A DNA stretch of 64,000 nucleotides from Roseiarcus sp963842835 (GTDB lineage Bacteria; Pseudomonadota; Alphaproteobacteria; Rhizobiales; Beijerinckiaceae), in contig CAWJIB010000006.1 in NCBI GenBank assembly GCA_963842835.1, positions 186,001 to 250,000 on the forward strand. Direction: 5' to 3'. The notes under the pieces were generated by a model. It worked only from the letters and a program-made list of their open reading frames with translations. It was not told the origin of the DNA and did not search any database. The position numbers and the translations under genes are program-made. Positions 51,716 to 60,455 of this stretch are shown here, piece after piece. The first letter of the stretch is position 1, and every line of letters starts with the position of its first letter.

Positions 51716-51875
51716 CGGCGAAGTCACCGGCCGTGGCCGACCTATGATTCGCATAATGTATATTATGGAACTTTCTATAAGGTGGGCACGGCGGCGCCAT
51801 CGGGCTCTCTGCGCCTTGTATCGGCATATCTGTCAGCCTGTTCTCGTCGCTTCCTCATAACCGAGGCGAAGAGCG

Positions 51876-52039
51876 TCAACTCGACGCCTTCGTCCGGGCC
51901 GCGAAGCGAACATCGCGGCGCGAGGACCTCAGGCAGCGCTCGAGCGCCGCCAAGCGGCGCGAGGCCGCCGTCTGATCCACGCCAAACGGGCGATCCGCCG
52001 GGCGATTTCGAGATCGGCCCAGCCTGCCTCTGCGCTCAT
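51876..52039 (-). pseudogene. Remnant of a LysR-family regulator
   Basis: From an ATG at 52039 the minus strand reads MSAEAGWADLEI, like the start of LysR proteins (GWDDLRIF). A shift into another frame then gives FGVDQTAASRRLAALE, the LysR recognition helix, and a stop follows at 51876. About 15 residues between the two parts are missing and the effector domain is gone. It is divergent from the isochorismatase-like gene, where a LysR regulator is often found. Confidence 0.55.
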
Positions 52040-52127
52040 GCAGAGCCCCTCTGAATTTTTCGGGTTGATCGGCGTTGACGCAGGTCCCCATAATCGAGCG
52101 CGCCCACCTCACACAAGGAATTTGCGT

Positions 52128-52715
52128 ATGGACCGCCCGCAGACCCTCTTCGCCCTCGCCAACCGCGAGCCGCGCCCGCCCCGGCTCGGTGACGCGACGC
52201 TGATCCTGATCGACTATCAGAACGAATATCTCGAGGGACCGTTGGCGCTGACCGGCGCCGAGGAGGCGATCGCGCAGGCCGAACGCCTGTTGCGGGCGGT
52301 GCGCCAGGCGGGCGGGCGCATCGTCCATGTCGCGCACAAGGGCGCGCCGGGCGGCATGTTCGATCGTTCGCAGGCGCGCGGCGCGATCGTCGGCGCCTTG
52401 GCGCCCGTCACCGGCGAGGCCGTCGTGGAAAAGCCGCGGCCCAACGCCTTTTCGGGAACCCAGCTCGCCGCTTTGGCTGGACCGCCCGGCGCGGCTCTGA
52501 TCTTCGCCGGCTTCATGACGCACAACTGCGTGTCTTCGAGCGTGCGGGCGGGCAAGGATCTCGGCTACGCGATGACGGTCGCGGCCGACGCCTGCGCGAC
52601 GCGGGACCTACCCTGCCTCGGCGGCGTGATCCGCGCTCGCGACTTGCACCTGGCCGAACTGGCGGCGCTCGCGGACCACCACGCCTGCGTTTGCGAAGTG
52701 GCGGAGCTGGTCTAG
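52128..52715 (+). CDS. Isochorismatase-family cysteine hydrolase
   Basis: 195 residues. The catalytic triad appears as Asp in LILIDYQNEYLEG near residue 28, Lys in VVEKPRPNAFSGT near 105, and Cys in FAGFMTHNCVSSSVRAG near 135. The cis-peptide before the Cys is typical. It should hydrolyse an amide such as nicotinamide, a ureido acid or similar; the substrate cannot be told. AAGGAA precedes the ATG. A LysR remnant lies divergent upstream. Confidence 0.9.
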   Translation: MDRPQTLFALANREPRPPRLGDATLILIDYQNEYLEGPLALTGAEEAIAQAERLLRAVRQAGGRIVHVAHKGAPGGMFDRSQARGAIVGALAPVTGEAVVEKPRPNAFSGTQLAALAGPPGAALIFAGFMTHNCVSSSVRAGKDLGYAMTVAADACATRDLPCLGGVIRARDLHLAELAALADHHACVCEVAELV

Positions 52716-52722
52716 GCGCGGC

Positions 52723-53958
52723 TCATTTTGCGCCGAGCAAATCCGCCAGCGTCAACGCCACGACTTCGGTCGCCTTGAAAAGGTCGGCGAGCGGCAACCG
52801 CTCGTCGGCGCGGTGGGCGTTGGCCTCCTCGATCGACCGGGGTCCGGCGCCGTAGAGCACGATCGGCACGCCGGCCTTCGCGTAATGGCGCGCGTCGGTA
52901 TAGAGCGGCACGCCGCCCGCGGCGATCGTCTCGCCCATGACGCGGCTCGCGTGGCGGCAGAGGATCAGCGCGAGCTTTTCCCCCGCCGGCGTCGGCGTCA
53001 GCGGCTCGGCGAGCAGGATGCGCCGAACCGTGACCTTGGCGTCAGCATGGGATTTGGCCGCCTCGGCGATCACGTCGCGCAGCTCCGCTTCGACCTCGGC
53101 CGAGTTCTCCTCGGGGATCACGCGTCGATCGAGCCGGAAGACGACGCGGTCGGGAACGACGTTGGTGTTGACGCCGCCGGAGATCAGACCGACCGTCATT
53201 TGCGGCGAGCCGATGCCGGGAATGGCGGAGACGCGGCGGCTTAGGCCGCGCCGCCAGGCGTAGAGCGCGCTCAGGATCGCATTCGCCGCCTCCAGCGCGT
53301 CGACCCCGGTGAACGGCTTGGCGGCGTGCGCGGAACGGCCGAGCACGTCGACCTCCAGATGGAGGCAGCCATTATGAGCGTTGACGACCGCGTAGGAGAA
53401 GCCGGCGCCGAGCGCGAGATCGGGCCGCGAAAGGCCGTGTTCGAGGATATAGCGCGGCCCGATCTCGCCGCCCGCCTCCTCGTCGTAGGTGATGTGCAGT
53501 TCGACCGCACCGCTTAGGTTCGCGCCGCTGCGCTCCAGCGCGAGCAGGGCGAAGGCGTAGGAGGCGATGTCCGATTTCGACACCGCGACCCCGCGGCCAT
53601 ACATCCAGCCGTCGACGATCTCGGCGCCGTACGGATCTCTGGTCCAGCCGGTCCCCGGAGGCACGACATCGCCGTGAGCGTTGAGCGCGATCGTCGGCCC
53701 CGCGCCGAAACGCCGGCGCACGATGAGATTGGTCGCCGAAATCATGCCGTTGGCTTTAGCCAGAGCCTCGGGAACGTTGTGGCGCTCGACGGTGAAACCT
53801 AGGCCTTCGAGAAGGCGCGCGACGGCGGCGGCCGATGGATCGCAGTCGCCCGGCGGGTTGTCGGAGGGAACCCTGACGATTTCGGCGAGAAAGCGCGTCT
53901 CGGCGTCGCGATTGGATTCGATGAAGGCGTGGATCGAGGTTTCGATAGCGGGCGTCAT
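52723..53958 (-). CDS. M20 family metallopeptidase (ArgE/DapE-like)
   Basis: 411 residues. The first metal-binding motif is NAHGDVVPPG (H95, D97) and the catalytic Glu lies in YDEEAGGEIG (around 159-161). The usual bridging-Asp motif GRGxxDMKG reads GRGVAVSKSD here, so the Asp is shifted by several residues or lost. A dimerisation domain fills residues 200-310, and the end has GGVPLYTDARHYAKAG with a late His. It should remove an acyl group from an amino acid or peptide; the substrate is unknown. Confidence 0.88.
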   Translation of the reverse strand: MTPAIETSIHAFIESNRDAETRFLAEIVRVPSDNPPGDCDPSAAAVARLLEGLGFTVERHNVPEALAKANGMISATNLIVRRRFGAGPTIALNAHGDVVPPGTGWTRDPYGAEIVDGWMYGRGVAVSKSDIASYAFALLALERSGANLSGAVELHITYDEEAGGEIGPRYILEHGLSRPDLALGAGFSYAVVNAHNGCLHLEVDVLGRSAHAAKPFTGVDALEAANAILSALYAWRRGLSRRVSAIPGIGSPQMTVGLISGGVNTNVVPDRVVFRLDRRVIPEENSAEVEAELRDVIAEAAKSHADAKVTVRRILLAEPLTPTPAGEKLALILCRHASRVMGETIAAGGVPLYTDARHYAKAGVPIVLYGAGPRSIEEANAHRADERLPLADLFKATEVVALTLADLLGAK

Positions 53959-54035
53959 GGCGTTTCTCGCTGCGTTCGGCCCTTAAGTCCGACCGAAGCG
54001 CCCGACCGTCAAGCGCGCTTCAATCGCAAGGACTT

Positions 54036-54833
54036 TCAAAATCCTTCGATGCGCATGCCGTCATACGCAGGCACGACGCCCGCGGGCAGGCGTGCGCGCA
54101 GCGTCTCGTAGTCGAGATCGGTGTGCAGATTGGTGAGGATCGCGCGGCGCGGCCGCATCGTCTCGATCCAGGCCAACGCTTCCTCGAGGCTGAAATGCGA
54201 GGGATGCGGCGCATAGCGCAAAGCATCGACGATCCAGACATCGAGGCCTTCGAGAAAGCGCCGGCTCGCCAAGGGAACCCCGTTTAAATCCGGCGTGTAG
54301 GCGAGGTCGCCGACGCGGAAGCCGAGCGACGCGATGTCGCCGTGATGGAGATCGAAGGGCGTCGCCTCGATCGCGCCGCCCTGCCCTTCGACGACGCTGG
54401 GCTCGCCCGCCGTCAGACGCTTTTCGCGCACGATCGGCGGATAGGAGCTTCCCGCCGGCGTTTCGAAAATATACGAAAACTTCTTGCGCAGCTCCTTCGA
54501 CGTCGCTTCGTTCAAGTGGAGGTCGACGCGCCCGCGCATCGCCATGGCGATCGGCCTGAGGTCGTCGATCCCATGCGTGTGGTCGGCATGCTCATGGGAA
54601 ATCAGCACGCCGTCGAGATGCGCGATGCCGGCGTCGATCAGTTGCAGCCGTAGGTCGGGCCCGGCGTCGACGAGCGCCAAGGTCCGGCCCGCCGGGGCCT
54701 CGCGCGCCACGAGCGCCGAACATCGTCGGCGGCGGTTGCGCGGATTGGTCGGATCGCAAGCGCCCCAGCCTTGCGCGACGCGCGGCACGCCTGCGGACGA
54801 ACCGCAACCCAATATGGTCAGCGACAGGCTCAA
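54036..54833 (-). CDS. MBL-fold metal-dependent phosphodiesterase (PhnP-like)
   Basis: 265 residues from a TTG at 54833 that overlaps the tatD stop as TTGA. The metal motif HEHADHTHGIDDL near residue 75 is the beta-lactamase HxHxDH; the start LTILGCGSSAGVPRVAQGWG and a Cys in CDPTNPRNRRRRCSALV are typical of PhnP-type proteins. It probably cleaves cyclic phosphodiesters. The tatD-MBL pair after metG is a conserved arrangement in alphaproteobacteria. Confidence 0.9.
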   Translation of the reverse strand: MSLSLTILGCGSSAGVPRVAQGWGACDPTNPRNRRRRCSALVAREAPAGRTLALVDAGPDLRLQLIDAGIAHLDGVLISHEHADHTHGIDDLRPIAMAMRGRVDLHLNEATSKELRKKFSYIFETPAGSSYPPIVREKRLTAGEPSVVEGQGGAIEATPFDLHHGDIASLGFRVGDLAYTPDLNGVPLASRRFLEGLDVWIVDALRYAPHPSHFSLEEALAWIETMRPRRAILTNLHTDLDYETLRARLPAGVVPAYDGMRIEGF

Positions 54834-55627
54834 GCGCCGCTTCCCCCGTCGACCGCCATTTTGGCGAACAGCCGCAGAGCGTTGGCGCGCGTCGCGGCGG
54901 CGAGCTCGGCTTCGTCGACTTGCTTGAGGCCGGCCAGAACGCGAGCCGTTTCGACGACGAAAGCGGGCTCGTTGCGTCGGCCGCGATGCGGTACGGGGGC
55001 GAGAAACGGCGCGTCGGTCTCGACGAGCAGCCGGTCCAGCGGGACATCGCGCGCGAGCGCGCGCAATTCGCCCGAGTTCTTGAACGTCAGCACGCCGGAA
55101 AAGGAAATGAAAAGTCCAAGCGCGAGGCCCGTCTCGGCGAGCGCGCGCGACGAGGTGAAGCAATGCAGAACCGCGGAAAAAGCGCCAAGCGACATTTCCT
55201 CGCGCAGGATCGCGGCGATGTCGTCGTCGGCCTCGCGCGCGTGAATCACCAGCGGCAGTTCAAGCTCGCGCGCGAGCGCGATCTGGGCGCGAAAGACCTT
55301 CTTGGCGATATCGGCCGGCGCGTAATTGTAGTGATAGTCGAGCCCGGCTTCGCCGATCCCGACGCATTTGCGATGCGCGGCGAAGGCCCGGATCGCCGCC
55401 GCGTCGGTCTCGGCTTCCTCGGCCGCCTGATGCGGATGCGTGCCGATGGTGAAATAGACCGGCTCGAAGCGCTCGGCGAGAGCGACGAGCCGCGCGCCCT
55501 GCGCGACGCGCGTCGAGATCGTCACCATGCGCTCGACGCCGGCCTCCTGCGCGCGCGCCACCACTCCCTCGATCTCGTCGGCGAAATCGGGAAAGTCGAG
55601 ATGGCAATGGCTGTCGATGAGGCGCAT
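54830..55627 (-). CDS. tatD: TatD family deoxyribonuclease
   Basis: 265 residues. Metal ligands are visible in LIDSHCHLDFPDF at the start, GEAGLDYHYNY near residue 95 and LVIHAREADDDI near 127; LLVETDAPFLAPVPHRGRRNEP is the late signature. TatD enzymes are metal-dependent DNases thought to act in DNA repair or degradation. The gene lies between metG and the MBL gene and overlaps the latter by four bases. Confidence 0.95.
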   Translation of the reverse strand: MRLIDSHCHLDFPDFADEIEGVVARAQEAGVERMVTISTRVAQGARLVALAERFEPVYFTIGTHPHQAAEEAETDAAAIRAFAAHRKCVGIGEAGLDYHYNYAPADIAKKVFRAQIALARELELPLVIHAREADDDIAAILREEMSLGAFSAVLHCFTSSRALAETGLALGLFISFSGVLTFKNSGELRALARDVPLDRLLVETDAPFLAPVPHRGRRNEPAFVVETARVLAGLKQVDEAELAAATRANALRLFAKMAVDGGSGA

Positions 55628-55646
55628 CAGGGCGCGCTCCCGGGCC

Positions 55647-55760
55647 CCCTCTCCCGCGTGCGGGAGAGGGTCGGGGTGAGGGCGAGACGCACGTGCGCTT
55701 TTGGCGAAAGGCCCTCATCCGTCGGCTGCGCCGACACCTTCTCCCGCAGGCGGGAGAAGG
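55647..55760. repeat. Palindromic intergenic repeat, copy 2
   Basis: Two related hairpins: CCCTCTCCCG / CGGGAGAGGG (55647-55670) and CCTTCTCCCG / CGGGAGAAGG (55737-55760), with GCCCTCATCC and a GTCGGC / GCCGAC palindrome (55721-55735) between. The core and CTCATCC element match the copy at 40546-40591 in inverted order. It separates tatD from metG. Confidence 0.78.
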
Positions 55761-55790
55761 GATCGCGTGTGCGCTCTGCGATCACACCCC

Positions 55791-57377
55791 TCATTTCGCC
55801 GCCGCCTCCGGCTCGATATAGCGCGGGAACACCGGCGCGGGCGCCGGCAACGCCGCGCCAGGCTGCAAGCGCTTGGGCGCCGCAAAGCGGCCAGCCTCCG
55901 CGCCTGCGTCGATCGCGGCGAAATCGCGCCGATCCGCTTCCACGCCCAGGAGATCGAGCAGTTTGGCCATCGACGCCGGCATGACCGGTTGCAGCAGAAC
56001 GCCGGCGATGCGCAGCGTTTCGATCGTGGTGAACAAGACGACGCGCATGCGCTTGGGATCGCTCTTGGCGAGTTTCCACGGCTCGTTGTTGGCGAAGTAG
56101 CGGTTTGCTTTGGCGACAACATCGAATACCGCGCCGAGATAGTGATGAAGCTGGAAAGCCTCCATGTGCAGGCGCGCGGCGCCGACCAACGCGTCCGCCT
56201 GCGCCAACATCTCAAGATCGTCCGCCGTCGGGACTCCCTCCCGCCAATCGGGCACGGCGCCGCCGCAGTTCTTGGCGATCATCGACAGCGAGCGTTGCGC
56301 GAGATTGCCGAGGTCGTTGGCGAGGTCGGCGTTGATGCGCTGCACGATCGCCTCGTGCGAATAATTGCCGTCTTGGCCGAACGGCACTTCGCGCAGGAAG
56401 AAATAGCGCAGTTGATCCACGCCGTATTCGCTGACGAGGCTCGCGGGGCTGACGACATTGCCCGTCGACTTCGACATTTTTTCGCCGCGGTTGAAGAGAA
56501 AGCCGTGGACAACGATGTGGCGCGGCAAGGCGAGCCGAGCGGACATCAGGAACGCCGGCCAGTAGATCGCGTGGAAGCGCGTGATGTCCTTGCCGATCAC
56601 ATGCGCGTCGGCGGGCCAGAATTTCGCCCGCGGGCCGTCGTCGGGAAAGCCGGTCGCGGTGATGTAATTGGTCAACGCGTCGACCCAGACGTACATGACG
56701 TGGCGGGGATCGCCGGGAACCGGCACGCCCCAATCGAAAGTCGTGCGGCTGATCGACACGTCGGCGAGCCCGCGCCTGACGAAGGCGACGATTTCGTTGC
56801 GATAGTGTTCCGGCGTGATGAACTCGGGATTGGCTTCGTAATGCGCAAGCAGCTTGTCGCCATAGGCCGACAGCCGGAAGAAGTAGCTCTCCTCCTCGAC
56901 CCATTGCGCCGGCGCGCCGCTCGGCGCGAGCTTGGCGCCGTTCGCCCCGTCGCGCAGTTCGCTCTCGTCGAAATAGGCTTCGTCGCGCACGGAATACCAG
57001 CCGGAATATTTCGACAGGTAGATGTCGCCGTTGGCCTTCATCCGCTCCCAGATCGCCTGAACGGAGCGCTTGTGCCGCTCCTGCGTCGTACGCACGATGT
57101 CGTCGGCGCGGGCGTTGAGCGCTTCGCCCATCGCCTCGAATTGCGCGGCGATCCCATCGACGAAGGCCTGCGGCGTCACGCCTTCTCGCGCCGCGGTTTG
57201 CTGCACTTTCAGGCCATATTCGTCCATGCCGGTGACGAACAGCGTCTCGCGGCCGTCGAGGCGCATGAAGCGCTGGATAGCGTCCGTGGCGATGCGCTCA
57301 TAGGCATGGCCGATATGCGGCGCGCCGTTGGCGTAGGGAATGGCGGTGGTGATGTAAAAACGTCGGTTCGCGCTCAT
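55791..57377 (-). CDS. metG: Methionyl-tRNA synthetase
   Basis: 528 residues. Class I motifs are ITTAIPYANGAPHIGHAYE (HIGH) at the start and EKMSKSTGNVV (KMSKS) near residue 305. It has no zinc-binding Cys cluster and no C-terminal tRNA-binding domain, like the shorter MetRS form of alphaproteobacteria. It follows holB in the same direction. Confidence 0.97.
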   Translation of the reverse strand: MSANRRFYITTAIPYANGAPHIGHAYERIATDAIQRFMRLDGRETLFVTGMDEYGLKVQQTAAREGVTPQAFVDGIAAQFEAMGEALNARADDIVRTTQERHKRSVQAIWERMKANGDIYLSKYSGWYSVRDEAYFDESELRDGANGAKLAPSGAPAQWVEEESYFFRLSAYGDKLLAHYEANPEFITPEHYRNEIVAFVRRGLADVSISRTTFDWGVPVPGDPRHVMYVWVDALTNYITATGFPDDGPRAKFWPADAHVIGKDITRFHAIYWPAFLMSARLALPRHIVVHGFLFNRGEKMSKSTGNVVSPASLVSEYGVDQLRYFFLREVPFGQDGNYSHEAIVQRINADLANDLGNLAQRSLSMIAKNCGGAVPDWREGVPTADDLEMLAQADALVGAARLHMEAFQLHHYLGAVFDVVAKANRYFANNEPWKLAKSDPKRMRVVLFTTIETLRIAGVLLQPVMPASMAKLLDLLGVEADRRDFAAIDAGAEAGRFAAPKRLQPGAALPAPAPVFPRYIEPEAAAK

Positions 57378-57431
57378 GCCCGCCGTCCTAGAGTATTTTT
57401 CGCGGCTTGAAAATGCGCGGCGCGCGCGCTT

Positions 57432-58499
57432 TTAGAGGAACCGCCCGCGCGCGGCGATTTCCTCGAAAACCGCGAGCACGTGAAGCTTGCGGTCGAGGTT
57501 CAGCGCCTCGGTCTCGCGCGTCGCGGCGCGCACTTTGTCCCAAAGCGTCGTCAGGGCCTGGCGCGCGGCGGGCGAAGCGTCGCCACGCGCCCGCGCCGCG
57601 AGCCAGTCGTAAAGCGCGGCGGTCAACGCCTCGAACGCGTCGCCGGCCGCGCGTCCGCTCACCGCTTCGGCAAGCTTGTGGATCGCGCGCGGATCGGCGT
57701 TCGGCAATTGCGCGATCGCCGCGTCGATCAAGGCGCCGACGCCGTCCGCTTCCGGATCGAGCCGGCGCAGCGCTTCGCGAACCGAGCCGTCGGCGCGCCG
57801 GGCGGCGGCCTCGCGCGATCGCGCGTCCGCGGCGTCCCAGGGCGCGCCGAGGCCGGCGACGACCTCGTCGATCTGCGATGGGGAAAGCCGCTCCAGCAGC
57901 AGCCGTCGGCAGCGCGATCGAATGGTCGCCAGCACCTGCCCCGGCCGATGCGCGACGATCAAGATCAGCGAACGCGGCGGCGGCTCCTCAATCATCTTCA
58001 ACAGGCTATTGGCCCCGCTGCGATTGAGATCCTCGGCGCTGTCGACGACGGCGACGCGCCAGCCGCCGAACGCCGCCGACATATGGAACAGCTGAAGCCC
58101 GGAACGGACGTCGCCAACGCCGATCTCGGTGAGGAAGGTCTTCGACTTGGGATTCCACCCGCGGCGCAGCAACGCGAAATCGGGGTGAGCCATCGCCGCG
58201 AGCTGGCGAGCGGCGGGATGATCGGGCGCCACCGCGAGGCTCGTCGCCGCGCGCACGGCGGGCGCGTTTGGGTCGGGGTTGGCGAGCACGAAGCGGGCGA
58301 AACGCCAGGCGAGCGTCGCCTTGCCGACGCCCTCGCGGCCGCCGATCAGCCAGGCGTGAGCGAGCCGCCCCTCGCGATAGGCGCCGAGCATTTCGGCCTC
58401 GGCGGCGGCGTGACCGATCAGCCGGGTCGCGAGGCGCGGATGCGGCGCGCCCGGGAAGGCGTCGCTTTCGGGCGGCGCGTCCGGCGGGGCTTTGCTCAT
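57432..58499 (-). CDS. holB: DNA polymerase III subunit delta prime
   Basis: 355 residues. AHAWLIGGREGVGKATLAWRFARF near residue 48 is the Walker A-like region, VVDSAEDLNRSGANSLLKMIEEPPP the Walker B/sensor stretch, and TIRSRCRRLLL the SRC motif region. It is part of the clamp loader. Its ATG overlaps the tmk stop as ATGA. Confidence 0.95.
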   Translation of the reverse strand: MSKAPPDAPPESDAFPGAPHPRLATRLIGHAAAEAEMLGAYREGRLAHAWLIGGREGVGKATLAWRFARFVLANPDPNAPAVRAATSLAVAPDHPAARQLAAMAHPDFALLRRGWNPKSKTFLTEIGVGDVRSGLQLFHMSAAFGGWRVAVVDSAEDLNRSGANSLLKMIEEPPPRSLILIVAHRPGQVLATIRSRCRRLLLERLSPSQIDEVVAGLGAPWDAADARSREAAARRADGSVREALRRLDPEADGVGALIDAAIAQLPNADPRAIHKLAEAVSGRAAGDAFEALTAALYDWLAARARGDASPAARQALTTLWDKVRAATRETEALNLDRKLHVLAVFEEIAARGRFL

Positions 58500-59173
58500 C
58501 GCGCCTGCGCTTTCCGCTTCAGCGCGCCGGCCAAACGCTGGCGAACCACGCTCCAGATCGCCTCGGCGACTTCGTCCTCGCCGGCGCTGGCGTCGATGAC
58601 CGCGCAGCGCTTCGGCTCGGCGCGCGCGATCGACAGAAACGCCTGGCGCAGCGTCTCGTGAAAGGCGAGGCCTTCGCTTTCGAACCGGTCCGCCTCCTCG
58701 CCATCGCCGCGCCGGGCCGCGGCGCGAGCGAGCCCGTCGGCGACCGGCAGGTCCAGGATCAAGGTCAAATCCGGCCGGCAGGCGCCGACCGCGACGCGCT
58801 CCAGGCTGGCGAGCAATTCCGGGTCGAGTTGCCCGGCGGCCCCCTGGTACGCGCGCGTCGAATTGGCGAAGCGGTCGCAAACCACCCAGTCGCCGCGGCG
58901 CAGCGCCGGCGCGATCGTATTGTCGATATGGTCGATCCGCGCGGCACTGAACATCAGCGCTTCGCCGGCGGCGCCAAAGCGCGCGGCGGCGCCGGAAAGA
59001 ATGACTTCGCGCAGGACTTCGGCGCCGGGCGAGCCTCCCGGCTCGCGCGTGAGAACGACGGTGAGGCCGAGGTCGCGCAGACGCGCTGCGAGCCGGCGCG
59101 CCTGAACCGATTTGCCCGCCCCCTCTCCGCCTTCGAGCGTGATGAACCGGCCTCGAGCCGGCGCGCGGCGCAT
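58496..59173 (-). CDS. tmk: Thymidylate kinase
   Basis: 225 residues. Phosphorylates dTMP to dTDP. The P-loop GRFITLEGGEGAGKSVQARRLA starts near residue 8, LTREPGGSPGAEVLREVIL follows, and CDRFANSTRAYQGAAG is the DRY/F region. The ATG shares one base with the stop of the DacC-like gene (TGATG), and the stop overlaps holB. Confidence 0.97.
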   Translation of the reverse strand: MRRAPARGRFITLEGGEGAGKSVQARRLAARLRDLGLTVVLTREPGGSPGAEVLREVILSGAAARFGAAGEALMFSAARIDHIDNTIAPALRRGDWVVCDRFANSTRAYQGAAGQLDPELLASLERVAVGACRPDLTLILDLPVADGLARAAARRGDGEEADRFESEGLAFHETLRQAFLSIARAEPKRCAVIDASAGEDEVAEAIWSVVRQRLAGALKRKAQAR

Positions 59174-60354
59174 CAATTTCTCGCGAACGCGCTGCGGATC
59201 AGGTTCGTCGCGAACTCGATTCCGGCATCCAACGCACGCTTGCTCAAGCCGCCCAGGGGAACGGCGGCCTGGGTCTTCAGCGGCGCTTCGAGCGCCAGCG
59301 TCGCTCCACGCCAGACCTTGAGCCGCGCGACCTCGACGCCCGCGGCGACAGGCGCCGTCAGCGGGCCGACGTAGACGATCTTCGCCGTCAGCTTGTCTTG
59401 CGAGCCGCGCGCGAGAAAAATCTTCACGGGTTGATCGCAAGCCAAGGGGACTTCGCTCTGCTCGCCGCCGTAGACCGACGCCGTTCCCACGGTTTCGCCG
59501 GGTTGGAACAACACGCGCGGGTCGAAGGAACGAAAGCCCCAGTTGAACAGCTTGCGCGATTCCTCGGCGCGGTCGGCCGCGGTCTTGAGCCCGTTGACGA
59601 CGAGGATCAACCGTTGGCCGCTCTGCGCCGCCGAACCGACCACGCCGTAGCCGCTCTCGGCGGAGTCCCCGGCCATCAGGCCGTCGGCGCCGATGTCCAT
59701 CGTTAGCAGCGGATCGCGGTTGAGCTGGTGGATCTTGTTCCAGGTGAAGTCTTTCTCGCCGAAATATTGGTAATAATCGGGGTAATCGCGGATGATGTGG
59801 GCGGCCAGGCGCGCCATGTCGCGCGCGGTCACGTGTTGCCTCGGGTCGCTTATCCCTCGCGCATTGGCGAACGTCGAATGCGTCATGCCGAGTTCGGCGG
59901 CGCGCTTGTTCATGCGATCCGCGAAATTGTCCTCCGTTCCGGAAATGCCCTCCGCGAACGTGAGCGCCGCGTCGTTGCCGGCCTGAATGACGAGGCCGCG
60001 CAACAGGTCCTCGATGCGCACTTCGCTATGGATGTCGAGAAACGTCGCCGGCCCGTGGGAATGGGCGCCGCCAGTGCGCCAGGCGTGTTCCGAAACCGGG
60101 AACTTGTCGTCGAGATGCAGGCGCCCTTCCTTGAGCTCGTGGAGCACGATCTCCGCGGTCAGCAGCTTGGCGGTCGCGGCCGGCGTCATCGCTTGGTCGG
60201 CGTTTTTCTCGAACAGCACCGCGCCGCTCTCGTAGTCGGCGAGCAGCGCAAAGGGCGCGGCGGTCTGAAAGCTCTGCGCCCGCGAGGGCGAGGTCAGCAG
60301 GACGAATCCCAACAACATCGCTGACAACGCCGGGGCGAAGCGGAGAGCAAACAA
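59173..60354 (-). CDS. DacC-like penicillin-binding protein with all catalytic motifs altered
   Basis: 393 residues from a TTG at 60354 with GAGGAA upstream, which puts a signal peptide at the start; upstream starts at 60414 (ATG) and 60429 (TTG) are possible. The overall sequence is a class A DD-carboxypeptidase (PBP5 type) with its C-terminal beta domain. But SxxK reads A-T-A-K (residues 60-63, in TPAATAKLLTA), SGN reads AGN (125-127, in VIQAGNDAAL), and KTG reads MAG (227-229, in GADGLMAGDSAESG). The nucleophile Ser is Ala, so peptidase activity is not expected. It may bind peptidoglycan or regulate another enzyme. It lies after rlpA and before tmk, where family members normally have intact motifs. 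Confidence 0.88.
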   Translation of the reverse strand: MFALRFAPALSAMLLGFVLLTSPSRAQSFQTAAPFALLADYESGAVLFEKNADQAMTPAATAKLLTAEIVLHELKEGRLHLDDKFPVSEHAWRTGGAHSHGPATFLDIHSEVRIEDLLRGLVIQAGNDAALTFAEGISGTEDNFADRMNKRAAELGMTHSTFANARGISDPRQHVTARDMARLAAHIIRDYPDYYQYFGEKDFTWNKIHQLNRDPLLTMDIGADGLMAGDSAESGYGVVGSAAQSGQRLILVVNGLKTAADRAEESRKLFNWGFRSFDPRVLFQPGETVGTASVYGGEQSEVPLACDQPVKIFLARGSQDKLTAKIVYVGPLTAPVAAGVEVARLKVWRGATLALEAPLKTQAAVPLGGLSKRALDAGIEFATNLIRSAFARN

Positions 60355-60455
60355 GACCGTTCCTCGTCGGCGCCGCGAGACGAACGCGGCGCGCGCCCTG
60401 TTCTTGCATCGCATTCGACGACAAATCAACGATTGCGCGAGGCTTCGCCGGCGCG

